Source of the DNA: Saprospiraceae bacterium
GTDB taxonomy: Bacteria > Bacteroidota > Bacteroidia > Chitinophagales > Saprospiraceae
Direction: 5' to 3'
Assembly (NCBI GenBank): GCA_029263015.1
Contig: JAJCYI010000138.1
Location: 1-64,000, forward strand
DNA length: 64,000 nucleotides
Part shown: positions 45,196 through 54,014 of the stretch, in pieces
Layout: the number at the start of each line of letters is the position of its first letter
Position numbering within the stretch: position 1 is the first letter of the stretch
Program-made: the position numbers and the translations under genes
The notes under the pieces: generated by a model
The model's input: only the letters and a program-made list of their open reading frames with translations
The model's database searches: none
Told to the model about the DNA's origin: nothing

Positions 45196-45221
45196 TTGAT
45201 TGGTTTACTTCCATATCTTTG
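45196..45221 (+). promoter_or_regulatory. Candidate promoter of the aspartate kinase gene
   Basis: TTG at 45196-45198 and TATCTTTG at 45214-45221 (15-bp spacing, slightly short) match the Bacteroidota -33/-7 pair. It lies about 100 bp before the ATG at 45320. Confidence 0.45.
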
Positions 45222-45319
45222 CCATGTTTTTATAAAGCATATTGCTGTTTGACCGTTGGCGTTACATGCCGACGGTCAATCGTTTTTTTAGGTGTAACTT
45301 GAAGCAATTTATTGCACGG

Positions 45320-46618
45320 ATGAACAAAAAGATCAAAGTTTTCAAATTCGGTGGCGCATCAATAAAAGATGTTGATAGCGTGAAAAATGCTGCTGCCATT
45401 CTGCAAGGATTCAAAAATGATCCACTGCTCATTGTAGTTTCGGCAATGGGTAAGTCAACTGATAAGCTGGAAAAAGTAGTAGCGGCATATGCCGGAAAAA
45501 AAGGGGATGCAGGAAAGTTATTTGAAGGTTTCAAGAATTGGCATTATCGTGTGATGTCTGATTTGTTTGATGAAAAGGACTCCGTTTTTGATGAAGTGAA
45601 CGATTTGTTTGTATCTGTTGAATGGACATTAGAAGAAGAACCTCATGTTAATTATGATTTCATATATGACCAGATTGTTCCTGTTGGAGAACTTGTTGCA
45701 TCCAAAATAATAGCTTCTTACCTAAAAATTACTGGTTTGCCTGTGCAGTGGTTGGATGTTAGGGATGTTATTCTCACTGACGACATATATCGGGAAGGTT
45801 GGGTGCAATGGGACGAAACCATGGCAAATACGATGGCCAAAGTCCATCCCATCCTAAGCAAGGGAGGCATTCTGATGACGCAAGGATTTATTGGTGGGAC
45901 AAATGAAAATTTCACGACAACCTTAGGAAGGGAAGGGTCCGATTATACCGCTGCAATATTTGCGTACTGCCTCGGTGCAGAAAGTATGACTATCTGGAAG
46001 GATGTACCTGGAGTGCTGACAGCAGATCCCCGCCTGTTTGAAAATGTAACAAAACTCGACCGCCTTTCATATAAAGAAGCCATTGAAATGACTTATTATG
46101 GCGCAAAGGTAATCCATCCTAAAACGATCAAGCCTCTCCAAAACAAAAGCATCCCACTTTATGTCAAGTCATTTATTAGTCCTAATGAGGAAGGCACTTT
46201 CATTGGTCATGAGGCGGAGGACACCTATCCTCCGATGGTGGCCGTAGAAAAGAACCAAGCCCTTATTCATATTTCGACACGTGACTTTTCATTTGTAGCT
46301 GAACACCATATCAGTTATTTGTTTACCAAAATAGCAGAGTTCCGATTGCAAGTGAACCTCATGCAAAACACTGCAATCAGTTTTGCCGTATGCGTCAACA
46401 ACATTGACAATAAAATTCACCAATTTGCTGAAAGCATTGAAAAAGACTTCAAAGTTATTATTGACAGTGAAGGACTTGAACTGATAACTGTTCGTCATTA
46501 CATGCCGCAAACACTCGAAATGCTTCGGAGAGGAAAGATTATCCTGGTTGAGGAACGGATCAGAAGTACAGTACAAATGGTGGCAAAAGAAGTGCCCCGC
46601 ATGGAGAGGAAGAGTTGA
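45320..46618 (+). CDS. Aspartate kinase
   Basis: From the ATG at 45320 (MNKKIKVFKFGGASIKD) the product is 432 residues, the length of a monofunctional aspartokinase. The motifs are KFGGASIKD for phosphate binding, LLIVVSAMGKSTDKLE, TTLGREGSDYTAAIFAY, WKDVPGVLTADPR, and then a C-terminal ACT-type regulatory region (about 300-432: MVAVEKNQALIHIST, LITVRHY). It phosphorylates aspartate at the entry of lysine, threonine, methionine and diaminopimelate synthesis. An open frame extends 26 codons upstream, but the family N-terminus supports 45320. It faces prfB tail to tail with only 5 bp between stops and no evident terminator. Confidence 0.93.
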   Translation: MNKKIKVFKFGGASIKDVDSVKNAAAILQGFKNDPLLIVVSAMGKSTDKLEKVVAAYAGKKGDAGKLFEGFKNWHYRVMSDLFDEKDSVFDEVNDLFVSVEWTLEEEPHVNYDFIYDQIVPVGELVASKIIASYLKITGLPVQWLDVRDVILTDDIYREGWVQWDETMANTMAKVHPILSKGGILMTQGFIGGTNENFTTTLGREGSDYTAAIFAYCLGAESMTIWKDVPGVLTADPRLFENVTKLDRLSYKEAIEMTYYGAKVIHPKTIKPLQNKSIPLYVKSFISPNEEGTFIGHEAEDTYPPMVAVEKNQALIHISTRDFSFVAEHHISYLFTKIAEFRLQVNLMQNTAISFAVCVNNIDNKIHQFAESIEKDFKVIIDSEGLELITVRHYMPQTLEMLRRGKIILVEERIRSTVQMVAKEVPRMERKS

Positions 46619-46623
46619 TCTGA

Positions 46624-47725
46624 TTATCCATCTTCCTTGCTTCCCTCAACTGCTTTATCCATCAAAAACGCTTTTAGGAAACCGTCAATGTCACCATTCA
46701 AAACTTTATCGGGATTATTTACTTTAAAGCCAGTACGGAGATCCTTCACCCAGCGGTCATCGAGCACATAGCTACGGATTTGACTGCCCCATTCATTTTT
46801 CATTTTCCCTGCTTCGACCTTGCCCTTAGCCTCCCGCTGCTTTTCTAGTTCAGCTTCATAAAGCCGGGACTTCAGCATTTGGATTGCTTTCGCCCGGTTT
46901 TTGTGTTGGGATCGCTCTTGTTGGCATTCGGCCACTATTCCGCTTGGCAAATGACGTACTCGAACTGCGCTTTCGGTCTTGTTAACGTGTTGCCCGCCCG
47001 CCCCACTAGCACGGAATGTGTCCCATTCCAAATCGGATGAATTGATTTCAACCTCGATGCTTTCGTCGATCATAGGATGTACAAAAACAGAAGCAAACGA
47101 AGTCATACGTTTGCCTTGCGAGTTGAAAGGGCTGATCCTCACCAACCGGTGAACACCATTTTCACCTTTCAATAGGCCGAAAGCATATTCACCACTGATT
47201 TCAATGCCGACTGACTTGATACCCGCAGTATCGCCGTCCACATGGTGAAGGGTGGAGGTTTTAAAATTATTCTTCTCAGCCCACATAACGTACATGCGAA
47301 GCAGCATGGAAGTCCAATCGCACGCTTCCGTGCCGCCAGCACCAGCATTTATTTCCAGGATAGCATTGAGTTCGTCCCCGGGTTCGTTGAGGGTAGAGCG
47401 GAATTCGAGGTCTTCAATAGCCTCCATGGCTTTTTGATACTGAGCCTTGACCTCCTCCTCAGTGGCCTCCTCTTCTTTTTGAAATTCGAGTAATATTTCA
47501 GCATCTTCAACCATGCTTTTTACTTGCTCGAATTGTTCTACCCAGCGTTTGTTGAGCTTAATGACTTTGAGGATGCTTTGTGCCCGTTCTGGATCAGACC
47601 AGAAATTGGGGTCGCCAGCAAGCTGTTCTTTTTCTTCAATGATTAAAAGCCGGTTAGCGACGTCAAAGATACCTCCCTAACAAAGCCAACCTATCTTTCA
47701 ACGCAGCGAGTTGTTCGGTGGTCAT
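46624..47725 (-). CDS. prfB: Peptide chain release factor 2, with programmed +1 frameshift
   Basis: The full gene starts at the ATG whose A is at 47725. Twenty codons (MTTEQLAALKDRLALLGRYL) run to an in-frame TGA at 47665-47663. A +1 shift at CTT-TGA-C enters the long frame, giving about 366 residues, the usual RF2 length. The body has the SPF tripeptide (RISPFNSQG) that reads TGA/TAA and the GGQ loop (GAGGQHVNKTES) that triggers peptide release. The upstream GGGAGG three bases before CTT TGA is the stimulatory Shine-Dalgarno-like element. This is autoregulation: when RF2 is scarce the ribosome pauses at TGA and shifts frame. The gene is next to lysC-type aspartate kinase in convergent orientation. 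Confidence 0.95.
47662..47677 (-). promoter_or_regulatory. prfB: prfB +1 frameshift signal
   Basis: Minus-strand sequence GGGAGGTATCTTTGAC: an SD-like GGGAGG, a TAT spacer codon, the slippery CTT and the TGA stop followed by C. It differs from the classic RF2 site only in the first G/A order of the SD-like part. Confidence 0.95.
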
Positions 47726-47914
47726 AACAGTTTTTATTTTAGAAAATAATTGGTTGATTGTTAATTGATTATGTTGTTAAATGGAACTAGATAATTTAGG
47801 TTCGCTGCCAATTTTATCACCGTTCAACAATTTACCAATTTCGACAATCAAACAATTTGATTAGGTATTGCGGTATTGGGTATTAATGTAATAGAAATGT
47901 TCAATATCCCAATA

Positions 47915-48805
47915 CTAAAGCACTTCAATATAAAAGATCAATTCTGAATCGCCAGGAATATTAGCACCTGCTCCGGCTTTGCCATATCCTAACTCGGAAG
48001 GTACAAACAGGACTGCTAGGTCGCCACTTTTCAAAAGTGCCACACCTTCGTCCCAACCTTTGATTACACGACCTGCTCCAAGCGGAAATTGAAAAGCCTG
48101 CCCTCTTTTGTATGAGTTGTCAAATGATTTGCCATTGGTCAGTGCCCCATAATAATTAACGGAGACTTTTTGACCTACTTTCGTTGCAGGGCCATCGCCT
48201 TCGGTAAGCACCATGTATTTAAGGCCAGAATCTGTTGAGGTGATTTTACTCTTCAACTGTCCACTTGTATATTGAGCTGCGATTTCTGTCACCTTCGCGG
48301 CAACTTCGGATTCTCGGGCCTTACTTGCATTTGCCAGTTCTTGTTGCTCCTTTTTTGCCTCAGCCTGTTCAGCATTATATGCTTCTGCTGTTTTGAATTC
48401 CACCAAGACAATATCGTAATGCAAGTTCTTTGTGTTGGCAAATTTTGGATTTTGTCTCATTTCCTCGGTAACAGGTAAGTTAACTGTAATACTGTCACCG
48501 ACATTCATCACTGAAATTGCATCATAGACAGGATTTGGCTTACCCGATTCTTTCATTTTTACCAGTTCTTCGTTGGTATAGATTAAGACCGGCATGAGCC
48601 TGTTCTGTTGCCTGGTCGAAGTTTCCAGTACTCCATCGACAAAGGCATAGATGTGTGCAAATGCATAATCACCTACCGCAGGTTTGTCGCCGCTTGGTGT
48701 ATTGTGGCGAATAACCTCATAACCATTAGGGGTTACATTATTTTGCTCGGAGCAAGATGAAAAAGCAACAACTGTAAAAAGCAATAAAAAAGATAATAAT
48801 CTCAT
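47915..48805 (-). CDS. FKBP-type peptidyl-prolyl cis-trans isomerase, lipoprotein
   Basis: Starting at MRLLSFLLLFTVVAFSSCS (ATG at 48805), the 296-residue protein has a lipoprotein signal with the Cys at about residue 18. The open frame reaches 16 codons further upstream into the neighbouring gene's end but gives no signal. Residues about 30-150 form a first, degenerate FKBP-like part (YEVIRHNTPSGDKPAVGDYA). A helical, Glu/Ala/Lys-rich segment follows (about 150-185), then a C-terminal canonical FKBP domain: VSVNYYGALTNGKSFDNS, FQFPLGAGRVIKGWDEGV, VPSELGYGKAGAGANIPGDS. It should help proline-limited folding of exported proteins. It overlaps the open end of nrnA only if the upstream start is used. 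Confidence 0.88.
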   Translation of the reverse strand: MRLLSFLLLFTVVAFSSCSEQNNVTPNGYEVIRHNTPSGDKPAVGDYAFAHIYAFVDGVLETSTRQQNRLMPVLIYTNEELVKMKESGKPNPVYDAISVMNVGDSITVNLPVTEEMRQNPKFANTKNLHYDIVLVEFKTAEAYNAEQAEAKKEQQELANASKARESEVAAKVTEIAAQYTSGQLKSKITSTDSGLKYMVLTEGDGPATKVGQKVSVNYYGALTNGKSFDNSYKRGQAFQFPLGAGRVIKGWDEGVALLKSGDLAVLFVPSELGYGKAGAGANIPGDSELIFYIEVL

Positions 48806-48842
48806 TGATCTGTTATTTGGGCCGAGATGTTTTTTCTCTCGA

Positions 48843-49856
48843 CTATATTTCATTGTTTAAAAGTGCATCTTTATAATCTGGTAAAATGGATTTGAATTTT
48901 TTAACAGTTGGCCGGAGGCCAATGTAAGAATATCCACCAGAAGCATTTTTATGACCTCCGCCCTTGAAATGTTTTCTAGCGATTTCTTGAACGGAAAATT
49001 TACCTTTAGACCGTAAGGATAGTTTGGTGATCGTTGGTTGTTCGTGAATGAAAACGGCCATCACTACATCTCTCATTTGCAATAGATAATTGACCAGCCC
49101 TTCTGTATCGCCCCGCTGAATGTCAAACATGTCATAATCCAACTTTGTGAGACACATGATAGCAGTCCGGAACTCAGGGAGCACTTCCATCCTGTTGTTG
49201 AGAACGTGTCCGATCAGCCTCAAATGCTTTTCATCGAGGCTATTGAATACATGATCCTGGATTTTTGTATCATCCACACCTAGTTCAAGCAAATCCCCAA
49301 CCATCCTGAATACCTTGGGTGAAGTTGAGTATTTAAAAGAGCCAGTATCAGTAAGAATACCAGTGTAAAGGCACTCAGCCACCTGGCGATCTATCAATTT
49401 TTCATCGTCCAGCAGACAGATGAAATCGTGTACCAACTCACTCGTACTGCTGGCAGAAGTATCGCTCAGGACATAATCAGCAAATGGTTCGGGAAAGAGG
49501 TGATGATCTATCAGGATTTTTTTACAACGTAAGGGTGAAATGATTTCCCCCATCCTATCAATCCGTTCCAATGAATTGAAATCGAGACAAAAGATCAGAT
49601 CAGCTTTCACCAACTGTTCTTTTACCTCTTCCTTAGAGGTGTCATAGACCATGATGTCATCTGATCCAGGCATCCAACCAAGGAAACCTGGAAACTCCGA
49701 AGGAACTGCCACTCTCACAGTATGCCCCAATTGTTCAAGATAGTGACGAAGGCCAAGGGTAGAACCGATGGCATCGCCGTCAGGGTTTCGGTGCGAAGTG
49801 AGTACAATATCTTTCGGAATAGCAAGTAGCGTTTTTAGCTCTTTGATATTTTCCAT
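48843..49856 (-). CDS. nrnA: DHH-family phosphoesterase, NrnA-like oligoribonuclease/pAp phosphatase
   Basis: The 337-residue protein has the DHH motifs: TSHRNPDGDAIGSTLGL with the first metal ligands, FCLDFNSLERIDRMG, KILIDHHLFPEPFA as the DHH box, and ASSTSELVHDF. A C-terminal DHHA1 domain ends KHFKGGGHKNASGGY. This order and length fit NrnA, which degrades very short RNAs and dephosphorylates 3'-phosphoadenosine 5'-phosphate. It is the first gene of a two-gene minus-strand unit with the FKBP lipoprotein (38 bp spacing from the chosen FKBP start). It is divergent from ndk, with both promoters in a 187-bp spacer. Confidence 0.92.
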   Translation of the reverse strand: MENIKELKTLLAIPKDIVLTSHRNPDGDAIGSTLGLRHYLEQLGHTVRVAVPSEFPGFLGWMPGSDDIMVYDTSKEEVKEQLVKADLIFCLDFNSLERIDRMGEIISPLRCKKILIDHHLFPEPFADYVLSDTSASSTSELVHDFICLLDDEKLIDRQVAECLYTGILTDTGSFKYSTSPKVFRMVGDLLELGVDDTKIQDHVFNSLDEKHLRLIGHVLNNRMEVLPEFRTAIMCLTKLDYDMFDIQRGDTEGLVNYLLQMRDVVMAVFIHEQPTITKLSLRSKGKFSVQEIARKHFKGGGHKNASGGYSYIGLRPTVKKFKSILPDYKDALLNNEI

Positions 49857-49923
49857 AATAGCGTTCCGAAATAGGGCGGCGAAGTTCCCAAAAATTACAT
49901 TTATTCCAAAATTAATGCGGCAG

Positions 49924-49956
49924 TTTGAACAGAAAACTCCTGAATGTTTACTTTTG
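49924..49956 (+). promoter_or_regulatory. Promoter of ndk
   Basis: TTTG at 49924-49927 and TACTTTTG at 49949-49956 are 21 bases apart, a very good Bacteroidota promoter. The leader to the ATG at 50044 is about 80 bp. Confidence 0.65.
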
Positions 49957-50043
49957 CGCCCGTTTTAAAAAAATAGATTGAATTTATTCTCTCATCATCA
50001 CCGACTCAAAAACTAATAACTCTAAATTAAATAACTCAACAAC

Positions 50044-50466
50044 ATGTCAGGAAACAGAACTTTTACGATGATTAAGCCCGATGCCGTTGGCGCAGGCCAC
50101 ATTGGGGCTATCCTAAATGATATTGCAGCTGCGGGATTCAAGATTGTGGCCATGAAAATGACCCAATTGACCTCAGCAAAAGCAGGAGAATTTTATGCAG
50201 TTCACAAAGAGCGCCCATTTTATGGTGAACTGGTGGAGTTCATGTCTTCGGGGCCGATAGTGGCAGCCATTTTGGAAAAAGAAAACGCAGTGGCCGATTT
50301 TCGCACACTCATCGGCGCAACCAACCCTGCCGACGCAGCTCCGGGAACTATTCGTGCGAAATACGCCAAATCTGTTGGCGAAAATGCGGTGCACGGTTCC
50401 GATTCCGATGATAACGCAGCCATTGAGGGGGCTTTCCACTTTGGTGGGACGGAGGTGTTTGGATAG
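50044..50466 (+). CDS. ndk: Nucleoside diphosphate kinase
   Basis: The 140-residue protein is a complete [20 protein letters not shown] at the start, [46 protein letters not shown], and the catalytic histidine in [20 protein letters not shown]. It transfers the gamma-phosphate from ATP to nucleoside diphosphates by a phosphohistidine intermediate and keeps NTP and dNTP pools balanced. Own promoter and perfect hairpin terminator suggest a single-gene unit. Confidence 0.97.
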   Translation: MSGNRTFTMIKPDAVGAGHIGAILNDIAAAGFKIVAMKMTQLTSAKAGEFYAVHKERPFYGELVEFMSSGPIVAAILEKENAVADFRTLIGATNPADAAPGTIRAKYAKSVGENAVHGSDSDDNAAIEGAFHFGGTEVFG

Positions 50467-50480
50467 GAGATGGGTGAAAA

Positions 50481-50514
50481 AGAGGTGACACCTTTCCAAA
50501 AAGGTGTCACCTCT
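50481..50514 (+). terminator. Perfect GGTGACACC hairpin terminator after ndk
   Basis: AGAGGTGACACCTTT, loop CCAA, AAAGGTGTCACCTCT: a perfect 15-bp stem 15 bp past the ndk stop. It lacks a strong T-run after it. The same sequence theme recurs at 26442-26474 and 54397-54413. Confidence 0.75.
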
Positions 50515-50538
50515 GAATTCGGTCTGGTCTTTTACTTC

Positions 50539-51426
50539 CTACTGCCTCACTATTTTCTTCACCACGTTCCCCAGCCTCAGATAATAGATGCCAGGGGGCA
50601 GGCTGCTCATGTCAACTTGGTTTTCCTTCCCCTCCATGACCGGCCTGCCATAAGCATCCATCACTACGTAGTTCTCCGTTATTTCTTTTTCGAAGTACAG
50701 GTGGCCGCTGGTCGGGTTGGGATATACCTTCACATCGGGCTCGTGTGTTTCGGTGGTGCCCACTATTACCGTGGCCGTGCAGGGGCTGAACGATGTCCCC
50801 TGCCTTACGAAAGTAAGCAGCAGCCCAAATGCCGTATCCTGTCCCAACCCCTCGACCTGTTCAAGCCGAAAAAAACCAAAGCCATAGAAATCGGCCAGAT
50901 AGGTGGAATAGGTAGAATCCTCCGCCATGCACGATGTCAGATCCAATGCCCCTTCTTCCTCTTTCCAGAACTCGGTTACCATCGGCAACATGTGCGAAGT
51001 AAGGATGGTGCCCGTCCGGCAATAACTGTTGATGAACTGAGCCTTGTCCCAACTGACCGTTATGGGCTGGTATTTTGCATGCACAAAAAAGGCCATCGGT
51101 TCTACATTTGGTAAGCAATTATAAGTAGGGTGTACAGAACCTTCTGCATGGCCTATGATCTTTTTGGACAAGACCATTTCTCCCGAAAATGAACTAAAAT
51201 CAAAATAACGCGCTGCCCGGACTTCAAAAACGCTGTCAAAAGGTGTGTCAATATCCAGTTCCCCAAATTGGGGGTTATAGTCAACATTTGCCTCAAGGTC
51301 ATGCCCAACAACCACCGAATCCCTGTTTCCCAGAGCATCCTCAAAATAGATGGTGGTTTCAAAAAAAGCTGTTTGTTGGCAGAGGCCCAGCAGGGGCATA
51401 AACAAGAATAGGATTGTTTTTTTCAT
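50539..51426 (-). CDS. Secreted T9SS cargo protein, duplicate copy A
   Basis: From MKKTILFLFMPLLGLCQQ the product is 295 residues; the open frame extends 27 codons upstream through a hairpin and is rejected as start. A signal peptide is followed by TAFFETTIYFEDALGNRDS and a beta-rich domain. It contains four or five Cys (YNCLPNVEP, NSYCRTGTIL, SCMAEDSTYSTYLADFYGFG, SPCTATVIVG) that may pair. A T9SS type A tail ends the protein (VKVYPNPTSGHLYFEKEI ... MSSLPPGIYYLRLGNVVKKI). The function is unknown. The neighbour at 51535-52407 is a close paralogue, with stretches such as the tail and ADFYGFGF identical. Both may act with the adjacent metallopeptidase at the cell surface (inference). Confidence 0.82.
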   Translation of the reverse strand: MKKTILFLFMPLLGLCQQTAFFETTIYFEDALGNRDSVVVGHDLEANVDYNPQFGELDIDTPFDSVFEVRAARYFDFSSFSGEMVLSKKIIGHAEGSVHPTYNCLPNVEPMAFFVHAKYQPITVSWDKAQFINSYCRTGTILTSHMLPMVTEFWKEEEGALDLTSCMAEDSTYSTYLADFYGFGFFRLEQVEGLGQDTAFGLLLTFVRQGTSFSPCTATVIVGTTETHEPDVKVYPNPTSGHLYFEKEITENYVVMDAYGRPVMEGKENQVDMSSLPPGIYYLRLGNVVKKIVRQ

Positions 51427-51465
51427 GTCTATTGTTTTATAAGGTTTTCGACTTTTTCTATAAAA

Positions 51466-51503
51466 GATGGGGGCACCACGCTTGTGGCGTGATGCCCCCA
51501 TCT
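51466..51503. terminator. GGGGGCACCACG hairpin between the two paralogues
   Basis: ATGGGGGCACCACG and a nearly complementary CGTGATGCCCCCAT flank CTTGTGG and form a long imperfect stem. It lies 30-70 bp downstream (minus strand) of copy B and upstream of copy A, so it may separate the two transcripts. Confidence 0.55.
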
Positions 51504-51534
51504 GCAATGCCCGACCTTGACTATTCGTGGATAC

Positions 51535-52407
51535 CTAATACTTCACTATTTTCTTCACCACATTCCCCAACCTCAAATAGTAGATGCCAGGTACCAGATC
51601 GTTCATGTCAGCCGGGTTTTCCTTCCCCTCCATGACCGGCCTGCCATAAGCATCCATCACTACGTAGTTCTCCGTTATTTCTTTTTCGAAGTACAGGTGG
51701 CCGCTAGTCGGGTTCGGATATACCTTCACGTCTTCCTGATAGGTTTCGGAGGTGCTCACTATTACCGTGGCTGTACAGGGGCTTATCGATGCCCCTTGTT
51801 GCAAGAAAGTAAGCAACAGCCCAAAAACGGTATCCTGCCCCATCCCCTCAATTTCTTCGAGGCGATAAAAACCAAAGCCATAGAAATCGGCCAGATAAGT
51901 GGAATAGGTAGAATCTTCTGCCATGCACGATGACCGTTCCAATGCCCCTTCCTCGTCTGTCCAGAATATAGATACCTGCGGTAATAGGTGTGAAGTAAGT
52001 ATAGTGCCCGTCCTGCAAAAACTGTTGTTGAACTGGTTTTTGTCCCAACTGACCGTTATGGGCTGGTATTTTGCATATACATAAAAGGTGATCGGTTCTA
52101 CGGCAAGCAAACAGTTATAAGCAGGGTGTACCATTTCTGCGCTGCCAATGATCTTTTTGGACAATATCTGAAAACTGACATCTAGATAATGTTCTGCCCG
52201 AACTTCAAAAACACTGTCAAACGGTGTATTTATGTCTTGCTCTCCAAACTGGGGATTGAACTCAATATTTGCACCAATATCGTTCCCGACAATGATCGAA
52301 TCCCTGTTCCCGACAGCATCTTCAAAGTAGATGGTCGTTTCAAAAAAAGCTGTTTGTTGGCAGATGCCCAGCACGGGCATAAACAAGAATAGGATTGTTT
52401 TTTTCAT
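51535..52407 (-). CDS. Secreted T9SS cargo protein, duplicate copy B
   Basis: The 290-residue protein is a paralogue of the protein at 50539-51426. It has the same signal peptide start (MKKTILFLFMPVLGICQQ), the same TAFFETTIYFED opening, the same Cys positions, and the same T9SS tail (VKVYPNPTSGHLYFEKEI ... YYLRLGNVVKKIVKY). Differences cluster in the middle (for example the stretch around AEHYLDVSFQILSKKIIGSA) and before the tail. This is a tandem duplication. Only 2 bp separate its start from the stop of the metallopeptidase gene, so the two are probably co-transcribed. Its function is unknown. Confidence 0.82.
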   Translation of the reverse strand: MKKTILFLFMPVLGICQQTAFFETTIYFEDAVGNRDSIIVGNDIGANIEFNPQFGEQDINTPFDSVFEVRAEHYLDVSFQILSKKIIGSAEMVHPAYNCLLAVEPITFYVYAKYQPITVSWDKNQFNNSFCRTGTILTSHLLPQVSIFWTDEEGALERSSCMAEDSTYSTYLADFYGFGFYRLEEIEGMGQDTVFGLLLTFLQQGASISPCTATVIVSTSETYQEDVKVYPNPTSGHLYFEKEITENYVVMDAYGRPVMEGKENPADMNDLVPGIYYLRLGNVVKKIVKY

Positions 52408-52409
52408 GT

Positions 52410-54014
52410 CTATTGTTTTATAAGGTTCGCAACATGGATTCCCCCTTCGAACTCAAACACCACTGAATTTGCACCAACAAGCCAGTCCCCGATGTTCAGG
52501 CTCACTTGCTGTCCGTCCCCGATGCCAAGGCTGTACTGAGCCACAAGGCCATACCCGGTTGATGAACTTGAGTGTACTCCGTATATGTTCAGGTCGCCAA
52601 TCGAATTCAGGTCGAAATCAATGCTCACGGAATTGGTCGCAGGGTTGGGCGACAGGTTCTTGAACTTGAAGTTTGGGGGTTGTGGGTCATCCTGGCCAAT
52701 GCTACATGGGGGTGGTAATGTAAATGTCAATCCTTCCGTGTCGGTGTCACCACAATCGTTTTGTACTGTCAGGGTAATGGTATAAGTTTTCCCGGTCTCA
52801 AACCCAACAGGCCAATTTCCCCCAAAGGTCGGCCTGATGCAGTATTTTTTTGCTTCGCCAGATATATGGCCTGTATTAGTAATGGTGCTCCCGTATTCAT
52901 CGGTGATCTGTATATCGTAAAGGCTTTCGTTAAAACTGCTACTGAGGTAAAAACAAGTAGGGCAGTCCAAGGTTTGGGCCAATGTGGGTATGGTTCCGAT
53001 ATTTGCCTTGGGGGGTGGGCAGGCACCCCCTACACCTGCGACATAGTCGCACATATTGTCCGATAGGTCGGTTAGCATCCTTGTGATCTGGCAGGGGGTC
53101 AAAGCAGAATAAATGGGGTTGATAGAGAAACCGCCATAAGACATCAGGTTGTTGTTCTGGTTTACTGCTTCACAACAAGGGGCCGTTGGGTCAAATAGGC
53201 TTGCATCGCAGGCATTTTGCCCGTTGTACTGGTTGTGTGCTTCATCATTGAGCCAGCACGCCGAACCTGAAACGTCAATTGTGCCGTCACCGTCCGCATC
53301 CCACTCCCAACTGGGATCCCAAGTATCATCACAACCATCTCCATTATTGGCGAGGAATACATGGCCTAGACTAAGGACATGCCCCATCTCATGGTTGAGC
53401 GCACCTCCACCAAAATTTTCTATAGCTATATTGTTGCTATTATTAGATCCAAACCCATTGGGGCCTGCGGCGACATTGGATATGAAAATGTTGACCTCGG
53501 AAGTTCCGTTAGTGATATAACCATTGAATTCAGAAAAATTAATTCCTGTACTTTGAGCATCAGTATCGCAATGGATTTCCACACCGCTGAGCACATAACG
53601 TACCGGGACACATTGAGGTGTAGTTACCTCGGCATCGTGTTGCGCTGCAAACCATTGGCCTTCGCCATTATTGCTCATCACCTCAAGGAAGGTATTGGCA
53701 TCTTGGATCATGTCTTCTGCCAATTGGAAAGCGTTTTGTGGCGATAAATCTCCTTGCACTCCCGGCACCGTTGCTATTTCTCCTTCACAGTTGTCGTCCA
53801 AAAAGAAATGCACGTTTACGTTGATATAGACAAAGGTGCAGGTCTCTTGCACAAAGCTGATGTCGAAACAAATGTCAAGTGCGGGAGGCAGCGGACCGGT
53901 CAGTTCTTGTTCCATTTCAGGTGATAGCCCACATACGAAGTGATCATCGCTCTGGGCAAAAATTGAGGAAGTCATCAGCAAAGATAATAAAATGGGAAAA
54001 AATGATTTTTTCAT
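52410..54014 (-). CDS. Secreted zinc metallopeptidase (metzincin, M43-like) with T9SS tail
   Basis: The 534-residue protein has a signal peptide (MKKSFFPILLSLLMTSSIFAQ). A pro-region-like segment follows. The zinc motif HEMGHVLSLGH at about residues 210-220 (HExxHxxxxxH) and NNLMSYGG as the Met-turn place it among metzincins, close to M43/pappalysin-type. The usual Gly eight residues from the first His is Ser here. A Cys- and Asp-rich insert lies between (GDGCDDTWDPSWEWDADGDG). A PKD/Ig-like part follows (about 330-440), then a C-terminal T9SS domain (KFKNLSPNPATNSVSIDF ... IHVANLIKQ). It is probably a surface or secreted protease. It is first in a unit with the duplicated small T9SS proteins, so those might be substrates, inhibitors or partners (inference). 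Confidence 0.85.
   Translation of the reverse strand: MKKSFFPILLSLLMTSSIFAQSDDHFVCGLSPEMEQELTGPLPPALDICFDISFVQETCTFVYINVNVHFFLDDNCEGEIATVPGVQGDLSPQNAFQLAEDMIQDANTFLEVMSNNGEGQWFAAQHDAEVTTPQCVPVRYVLSGVEIHCDTDAQSTGINFSEFNGYITNGTSEVNIFISNVAAGPNGFGSNNSNNIAIENFGGGALNHEMGHVLSLGHVFLANNGDGCDDTWDPSWEWDADGDGTIDVSGSACWLNDEAHNQYNGQNACDASLFDPTAPCCEAVNQNNNLMSYGGFSINPIYSALTPCQITRMLTDLSDNMCDYVAGVGGACPPPKANIGTIPTLAQTLDCPTCFYLSSSFNESLYDIQITDEYGSTITNTGHISGEAKKYCIRPTFGGNWPVGFETGKTYTITLTVQNDCGDTDTEGLTFTLPPPCSIGQDDPQPPNFKFKNLSPNPATNSVSIDFDLNSIGDLNIYGVHSSSSTGYGLVAQYSLGIGDGQQVSLNIGDWLVGANSVVFEFEGGIHVANLIKQ

Noticed and set aside
45242-45319. Upstream extension of the aspartate kinase gene
   Set aside because: The extra 26 residues are unlike the family, while the ATG at 45320 is directly before the conserved KFGG motif.
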